Shown in pieces: positions 7,398-11,100 of a stretch of 11,100 bases of DNA (the first letter of the stretch is position 1; every line of letters begins with the position of its first letter). Position numbers and translations under genes: made by a program. The notes under the pieces were generated by a model that was not told the DNA's origin, did no database searches, and saw only the letters and a program-made list of their open reading frames with translations. Origin of the DNA: Bacteroidales bacterium (GTDB taxonomy: Bacteria; Bacteroidota; Bacteroidia; Bacteroidales; P3); the NCBI GenBank assembly GCA_031271725.1, contig JAISVE010000129.1, forward strand, positions 1-11,100, written 5' to 3'.

Positions 7398-7519
7398 CTT
7401 TTGACAACTTCTTGTTTTTGCCTGTAAAAACAAGAAAAATTATGCTTATTTTCTTATTATCAATAAATTAGTATTATTTTCCTATCTTTGACTTTTGACA
7501 ACTTCGTTTGACTTTTGAC
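7398..7519 (+). repeat. Short direct repeats around the promoter of the beta-helix gene
   Basis: TTTGACTTTTGAC occurs perfectly at 7487-7499 and 7507-7519, a 20-bp period or about two helical turns. CTTTTGACAACTTC occurs perfectly at 7398-7411 and 7492-7505. The first pair begins inside the -7 box and runs across the expected transcription start, a position where a repressor could act. No binding protein can be named from the sequence. Confidence 0.6.
7483..7490 (+). promoter_or_regulatory. Bacteroidota -7 promoter box (TATCTTTG)
   Basis: A perfect match to TAnnTTTG, 71 bp before the ATG at 7562. A start about seven bases downstream would give a leader of roughly 65 nt. No good TTTG element is seen at the usual -33 spacing, so the promoter may be weak or may need an activator. 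Confidence 0.6.
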
Positions 7520-7561
7520 CATTAAGCCACAACTTCACATTAGCAAATAACACAAATTACA

Positions 7562-9769
7562 ATGAACAGGAAACTTTTACTTCTAATCTGTACCTGCCTG
7601 CCGGCAATGAATGTACAGGCGGCAATCCTTTATGTGTCGCCAAACGGAACAACTACGGCAGAAAACGCTGCCAACGCCACTTCGTGGCAAACTGCTTGCA
7701 ACGACCTGCAAGCAGTTATCAACGCAATAGAATATACTGACAACGGCGACACGGTTTTTGTAGCAGCCGGCACTTACAAGCCGCTGCGCAGGGCTGACGA
7801 ATATCGTTCCAACAATTTTTCGCCCAACGACCGCACAAATGCTTTTGTTATAAGAAAAAGCATACACATTTTCGGCAGTTTTACAGGTACGGAAAATTCC
7901 CTTGAAGAACGCCAACTGCCTGCTTCGGGTGATTATACTTCAATATTGAGCGGCGATTTTAACGGCAATGACGGCACGAATTTTTCCGGTATAAACGAAA
8001 ACGCCTACCATGTATTGCTTATTCTTGATAATAATACGGCAAGAAATGTCCGTGTGGACGGCTTTACCATTCGAGGCGGTAATGCCAACGGCGGAAGCGC
8101 ACTGCAAGATAATGTTGTAATAGATGGCTCTTTTCAATTTGAAAGAGAGCGTGGCGGGGGTATATTTTGCGAGTATCTTGTTAGACCCATTTTGAGCAAT
8201 TTGAAAATTACAGGCAACTCGTGTGCAACAGGCGGCGGCGGAATATATAATATTACATCGTACCCTGTTCTGAATAATGTAATTATTAGCGGCAACAGAA
8301 GTACTATCGGCGGCGGAATGTTTAACGCTTTTTCCTCACCTGCCTTGAGCAATGTCATTATTAGTGGAAATACTTCGCAGAACGGTGGAGGAATGTATAA
8401 CAGCTACAGCAATCCCGTTTTTAATAATGTATGTATTACCGGAAATACGGCAACCGTCAACGGCGGCGGAATACATAACAGTTTTTCAAATCCTGTTATG
8501 AGCAATGTTGTTGTCAGTGGAAACAAATCGAGCGGGCAAGGTGGAGGAATATATATAGGTGGTAATAATACTACTTTGGCAGAGGGTGCTTTTAGAGATT
8601 TAATTATGACGAATGCCGTTATTATCAATAATACGGCAAGCAATGAAGGCGGCGGAATGTACATTCATAATGCTTCTCCTTTCCTGACCAATGTAAGCAT
8701 CAGCAATAACACTGCGGGTGCCGGCGGCGGGATTTACAACTCATCGTATGACAGTACTTCTGTTTCCGCACCCGAAATCCGCAACAGTATTATTTGGGGC
8801 AATACTTCCGACAATGTTTCCAATACGGAGTATTCTGTCCCGGTTTACAGTTACAGTTTGATAGAGGGTGAAACATTAGCAGACGGCGAGGCATTGACAG
8901 GGGGAGTTATTTTGAACAGCGACCCTCTTTTTGATGACAATTATAATTTGCAGGAAGGCAGTCCGTGTATCAACGCGGGAAGCAATCAGTTTTATACAGC
9001 AGGGCAAACGCCCGATTTATCGGCTGTTGCAACTGATTTGAACGGCAATCCGCGCATTATCACAAAGGTTGACTTGGGTGCCTGTGAATGGCAGTATTGT
9101 AACCTGACTTTTGCCGGCGAGGAAATAAACATTGAGCCGCAAACAATAGAATACGGCAAACTTGTTACTCAGCCCGAAAACCCTGAAAGAACAAACTATA
9201 CTTTCGGCGGCTGGTTTACGGATAACAATAGTTTTCTTAATGAATGGGATTTTGAAACCGACGCTGTAACGCAAGATACCACGCTTTGGGCAAAATGGAA
9301 TATCAACATTCACACAATAACTTTTGCCGGCGAGGAAATAAACATTGAACCGCAAACAATAGAATACGGCAAACTTGTTACTCAGCCCGAAAATCCTGAA
9401 AGAACAAACTATACTTTCGGCGGCTGGTTTACGGATAACAATACTTTCCTTAATAAATGGGATTTTGAAACCTATGCTGTAACGCAAGACACCACGCTTT
9501 GGGCAAAATGGGAACAGCAAACAGGAATTTCGGAAACAGAAAGTGCAAGCATAAAAATTTATCCCAATCCTGTAAAAGACGAATTGCTAATAGAAAGCGC
9601 AGATTTAACAATTACGAAAGTTGAAATCTTGGATTTGTCGGGCAAAACAGTTTATCGCTTCAACAATGTGAAAAATAAAATCAATGTTTCGCTGCTGCCG
9701 AAGGGAGTTTACTTTGTAAAACTTGAAACCGGAAAAGGCATTGTAACTAAAAAAATCATAAAGAAATGA
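7562..9769 (+). CDS. T9SS-exported right-handed beta-helix protein with InlB B-type repeats
   Basis: A 735-residue predicted cell-surface protein. The signal peptide is residues 1-20 (ending NVQA). Residues about 22-195 start with a typical ILYVSPNGT strand. From 197 to 393 eight beta-helix rungs follow, each marked GGG[IM], mostly 25-26 residues apart, with SGNTS-like turns; this resembles polymorphic outer-membrane protein repeats. The part from about 453 to 511 (SPCINAGSN, DLNGNPRI, VDLGACEW) is a closing motif common in surface beta-helix proteins (choice-of-anchor Q type). Two InlB B-type (Listeria-Bacteroides) repeats follow at 516-579 and 587-650, both with FGGWFTDNN and TTLWAKW. The T9SS type A sorting domain is 662-735, with YPNP at 667-670. 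The ATG at 7562 begins the signal peptide and lies 71 bp after a -7 box. A role in adhesion or polysaccharide contact is an inference; no catalytic residues of a polysaccharide lyase are evident. Confidence 0.92.
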   Translation: MNRKLLLLICTCLPAMNVQAAILYVSPNGTTTAENAANATSWQTACNDLQAVINAIEYTDNGDTVFVAAGTYKPLRRADEYRSNNFSPNDRTNAFVIRKSIHIFGSFTGTENSLEERQLPASGDYTSILSGDFNGNDGTNFSGINENAYHVLLILDNNTARNVRVDGFTIRGGNANGGSALQDNVVIDGSFQFERERGGGIFCEYLVRPILSNLKITGNSCATGGGGIYNITSYPVLNNVIISGNRSTIGGGMFNAFSSPALSNVIISGNTSQNGGGMYNSYSNPVFNNVCITGNTATVNGGGIHNSFSNPVMSNVVVSGNKSSGQGGGIYIGGNNTTLAEGAFRDLIMTNAVIINNTASNEGGGMYIHNASPFLTNVSISNNTAGAGGGIYNSSYDSTSVSAPEIRNSIIWGNTSDNVSNTEYSVPVYSYSLIEGETLADGEALTGGVILNSDPLFDDNYNLQEGSPCINAGSNQFYTAGQTPDLSAVATDLNGNPRIITKVDLGACEWQYCNLTFAGEEINIEPQTIEYGKLVTQPENPERTNYTFGGWFTDNNSFLNEWDFETDAVTQDTTLWAKWNINIHTITFAGEEINIEPQTIEYGKLVTQPENPERTNYTFGGWFTDNNTFLNKWDFETYAVTQDTTLWAKWEQQTGISETESASIKIYPNPVKDELLIESADLTITKVEILDLSGKTVYRFNNVKNKINVSLLPKGVYFVKLETGKGIVTKKIIKK
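8150..8740 (+). repeat. Beta-helix rung array with GGG[IM] turns
   Basis: Residues 197-393 of the protein encoded at 7562-9769. The residue after each GGG is at 201, 228, 253, 278, 304, 330, 366 and 391, giving steps of 27, 25, 25, 26, 26, 36 and 25. The 36-residue step carries an insertion of about ten residues near 332-348. Rungs share NP(V/A)..NV(I/V)(I/V)SGN, as expected of stacked coils. Confidence 0.8.
9107..9298 (+). repeat. InlB B-type repeat, copy 1
   Basis: Encodes residues 516-579 (TFAGEEINIE to TTLWAKW) of the beta-helix protein. The DNA differs from copy 2 (9320-9511) at about eight of 192 positions by eye. The two copies are in frame at a 213-bp (71-codon) period. Confidence 0.88.
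9320..9511 (+). repeat. InlB B-type repeat, copy 2
   Basis: Encodes residues 587-650 of the beta-helix protein. Four amino-acid changes against copy 1 are visible: S to T, E to K, D to Y and none elsewhere except silent sites, with the D to Y codon changed at two positions. The near identity points to a recent duplication or gene conversion. Confidence 0.85.
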
Positions 9770-9833
9770 TGGAGATAGAAAATTGTTAAACAAAAAAACT
9801 CATCTGTAAGACGATAGTAATCAACCAAATATA

Positions 9834-9861
9834 AAATTTGCACAAAATAAAGTGCAAATTT
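9834..9861. promoter_or_regulatory. 10-bp inverted repeat after the beta-helix gene
   Basis: AAATTTGCAC (9834-9843) and GTGCAAATTT (9852-9861) pair perfectly around an 8-nt A-rich loop. It begins 65 bp after the stop at 9769 and shares its GTGC/GCAC core with the hairpin at 9872-9889. It could be an operator for the ATPase gene or part of a transcript end. Confidence 0.5.
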
Positions 9862-9865
9862 ACTC

Positions 9866-9895
9866 AAAAATCGCACTTTTAATAGTGCGTTTTTT
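9866..9895 (+). terminator. Probable intrinsic terminator of the beta-helix gene, abutting the next promoter
   Basis: CGCACT (9872-9877) pairs with AGTGCG (9884-9889) around TTTAAT. It is followed by T6 (9890-9895) and preceded by A5 (9866-9870), so it could also work in reverse. The stem is short. It sits directly in front of the -7 box at 9897-9904, where the -33 region of the ATPase promoter should be, so an operator role is equally possible. Confidence 0.5.
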
Positions 9896-9896
9896 G

Positions 9897-9904
9897 TATC
9901 TTTG
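9897..9904 (+). promoter_or_regulatory. Bacteroidota -7 promoter box (TATCTTTG)
   Basis: A perfect TAnnTTTG match 18 bp before the ATG at 9923. A start about seven bases downstream would give a leader of only about 12 nt. A clear TTTG at the -33 position is missing; that place is taken by the hairpin at 9872-9889. Confidence 0.6.
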
Positions 9905-9922
9905 CAAAAACCATTATTCGAT

Positions 9923-11095
9923 ATGGAAGCATTGATTAAAAATTTTAAGGAACTGTTATCATTAACTTCAGTTGATTTTAAACGGTACATGTATTCTGAA
10001 ATAGCGTGGAGCGACAGAATGATTGGCATTGTCGGACCGCGTGGAGTGGGAAAAACCACGATGATTTTACAATACATAAAAGAAAATCTTGACATAAACA
10101 AAACGCTTTATGTACAGGCAGACGACATTTATTTTGCCAATCACACATTGGTTGAACTTGCCGATGAGTTTTCCAAAAACAGAGGAAAATATCTATTCAT
10201 TGACGAAATTCATAAATATGTGGGCTGGTCGCAGGCATTAAAATCTATTTATGACTATTTTCCAAAGATGAAAGTGGTTTTTACAGGCTCCTCTATTTTG
10301 GATATTCTCAGAGGCAGTGCCGATTTAAGCCGCAGGGCATTGATATTCAAAATGCAGGGACTTTCGTTTCGCGAGTATCTGTTTTTATTTCACAATATTG
10401 AAGTTCAAAAATACAGTTTACAGGATATTTTGAAGCATAAAACAGACAATTTTCCTGTTCAACATCCCCTCCCCTTGTTCAAAGATTATTTGCGGCGTGG
10501 TTATTATCCGTTTGGAGCGGACGACACAATGTTTTCGCACCGCTTAAATCAAGTAATTATTCAGACATTGGAAACCGACATTCCCATATATGCGAATATG
10601 AATGTTGCAACAGGTAAAAAACTCGGCAAACTGCTTAAAATCATATCGCAAAACGTGCCGTTCAAACCTAATTTCACCAAAATAGCAGGAATGCTTGAAG
10701 CAAGCCGCAACAGCATTGATGATTATTGCCATTTTATGGAACAGGCAGGATTGATTATGCAACTGCGCGATATGGGAAAAGGAATCGGGCAATTTGGAAA
10801 AGTTGATAAAGTTTACATTGACAATACAAATCTGATTTTTGCTTTGGCAGAAGAAAGTCCCGAATCGGGAAATATCCGTGAAACTTTTTTCTTTAACCAA
10901 ATGCAAGTGAAAAATAAAGTATATCATTCGGCAAAAGGCGATTTCAATATCAACAATATCACTTTTGAAGTTGGCGGAAAGAATAAAACCCGGGAACAGA
11001 TTCAAAACTTGAAGAACGCTTACATTGTAAAAGACGACATTGAGTACGGCTATCAAAATGTAATACCTTTATGGGCGTTTGGGTTGAACTATTAG
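9923..11095 (+). CDS. AAA_14/DUF4143-type ATPase
   Basis: A 390-residue P-loop ATPase. The Walker A motif is GPRGVGKT at 38-45, Walker B is KYLFIDEIH at 89-97 (D94, E95), a sensor-1-like VVFTGSS is at 118-124, and LSRRAL (136-140) supplies candidate arginines. FREYL (149-153) and the later helical part match the DUF4143 region. The end (about 330-390) has FEVGGKNK (348-355) and IPLWAFGL, like the nuclease-fold tail of this family. Length is normal for the family. Function in the cell is not established for most members. The frame also opens at a TTG (9902), but that codon lies inside the -7 box, so it cannot be in the transcript from this promoter; ATG 9923 is chosen. It starts 153 bp after the beta-helix gene, behind a probable terminator, so it is likely a separate unit. 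Stop is TAG. Confidence 0.9.
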   Translation: MEALIKNFKELLSLTSVDFKRYMYSEIAWSDRMIGIVGPRGVGKTTMILQYIKENLDINKTLYVQADDIYFANHTLVELADEFSKNRGKYLFIDEIHKYVGWSQALKSIYDYFPKMKVVFTGSSILDILRGSADLSRRALIFKMQGLSFREYLFLFHNIEVQKYSLQDILKHKTDNFPVQHPLPLFKDYLRRGYYPFGADDTMFSHRLNQVIIQTLETDIPIYANMNVATGKKLGKLLKIISQNVPFKPNFTKIAGMLEASRNSIDDYCHFMEQAGLIMQLRDMGKGIGQFGKVDKVYIDNTNLIFALAEESPESGNIRETFFFNQMQVKNKVYHSAKGDFNINNITFEVGGKNKTREQIQNLKNAYIVKDDIEYGYQNVIPLWAFGLNY

Positions 11096-11100
11096 AATTT

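Larger units (their letters stand above)
7190..7561. other. 372-bp divergent intergenic region
   Basis: AT-rich region between the ORF6N gene and the beta-helix gene. It contains a 9-bp hairpin (CTTGTTTTT 7411-7419 with AAAAACAAG 7426-7434), the direct repeats at 7398-7519 and a -7 box at 7483-7490. The part from 7190 to about 7390 should carry the ORF6N promoter, but I find no TAnnTTTG match on the minus strand. An open frame at 7157-7471 is not convincing as a gene. Confidence 0.6.

Noticed and set aside
7157..7471. Plus-strand open frame of 104 codons
   Set aside because: It starts inside the ORF6N gene on the opposite strand, has low-complexity composition, no recognisable domain, and ends before the promoter box of the next gene.
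7583..9520. Minus-strand open frames opposite the beta-helix gene, including one across both InlB B-type repeats (9017-9520)
   Set aside because: They mirror the repeat pattern of the sense gene (recurrent IPPP opposite GGG turns; a duplicated half opposite the two repeats) and have no independent support.
9902..9922. TTG start giving seven more residues to the ATPase
   Set aside because: The codon is part of the -7 box TATCTTTG and would lie upstream of the expected transcript start.
10544..11056. Minus-strand open frame of 170 codons opposite the ATPase
   Set aside because: The sense frame carries intact Walker A and B motifs and family features; the antisense frame has none.

Overview
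The window looks like a chromosomal stretch of a Bacteroidota member, probably of the order Bacteroidales. Two genes end in type A sorting domains of the type IX secretion system (T9SS). Gene starts lack Shine-Dalgarno sequences and are preceded by AT-rich leaders. Two perfect TAnnTTTG boxes, the Bacteroidota -7 promoter element, sit in front of plus-strand genes. ORF6N proteins and AAA_14/DUF4143 ATPases are also common in this phylum. I cannot name a species.

Left half (minus strand). A strong bidirectional terminator at 92-140 closes a minus-strand run. Reading in the direction of transcription, this run holds a giant surface protein (684-6359, 1891 aa) and then a small lipoprotein of unknown function (184-618), 65 bp downstream. 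The giant protein has a signal peptide, about 1170 residues of autotransporter-type beta-strand repeats, a set of fibronectin-III-like and Ig-like domains, and a T9SS C-terminal domain. It has no type V beta-barrel. Its 212-bp upstream gap holds an 11-bp inverted repeat with an inner stem, a G-tract pair and a degenerate leader repeat. Farther upstream, still on the minus strand, is an ORF6N-domain protein (6572-7189).

Right half (plus strand). A 372-bp divergent gap carries direct repeats around a clear -7 box. It leads into a second T9SS cargo (7562-9769, 735 aa) with a signal peptide, a right-handed beta-helix of 25-26-residue rungs, a motif typical of surface beta-helix proteins, two nearly identical InlB B-type repeats and a T9SS sorting domain. 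A 153-bp gap with two tandem hairpins and a second perfect -7 box leads to an AAA_14/DUF4143-type ATPase (9923-11095), whose stop lies five bases before the window end.

Working together. The two repeat-rich T9SS cargos are probably adhesin-like or matrix-like cell-surface proteins, and the lipoprotein may accompany the larger one. The ORF6N protein and the ATPase are families often seen in accessory DNA. Nothing in the sequence ties them functionally to the surface proteins. No RNA genes, CRISPR arrays, transposases or integrases were seen.
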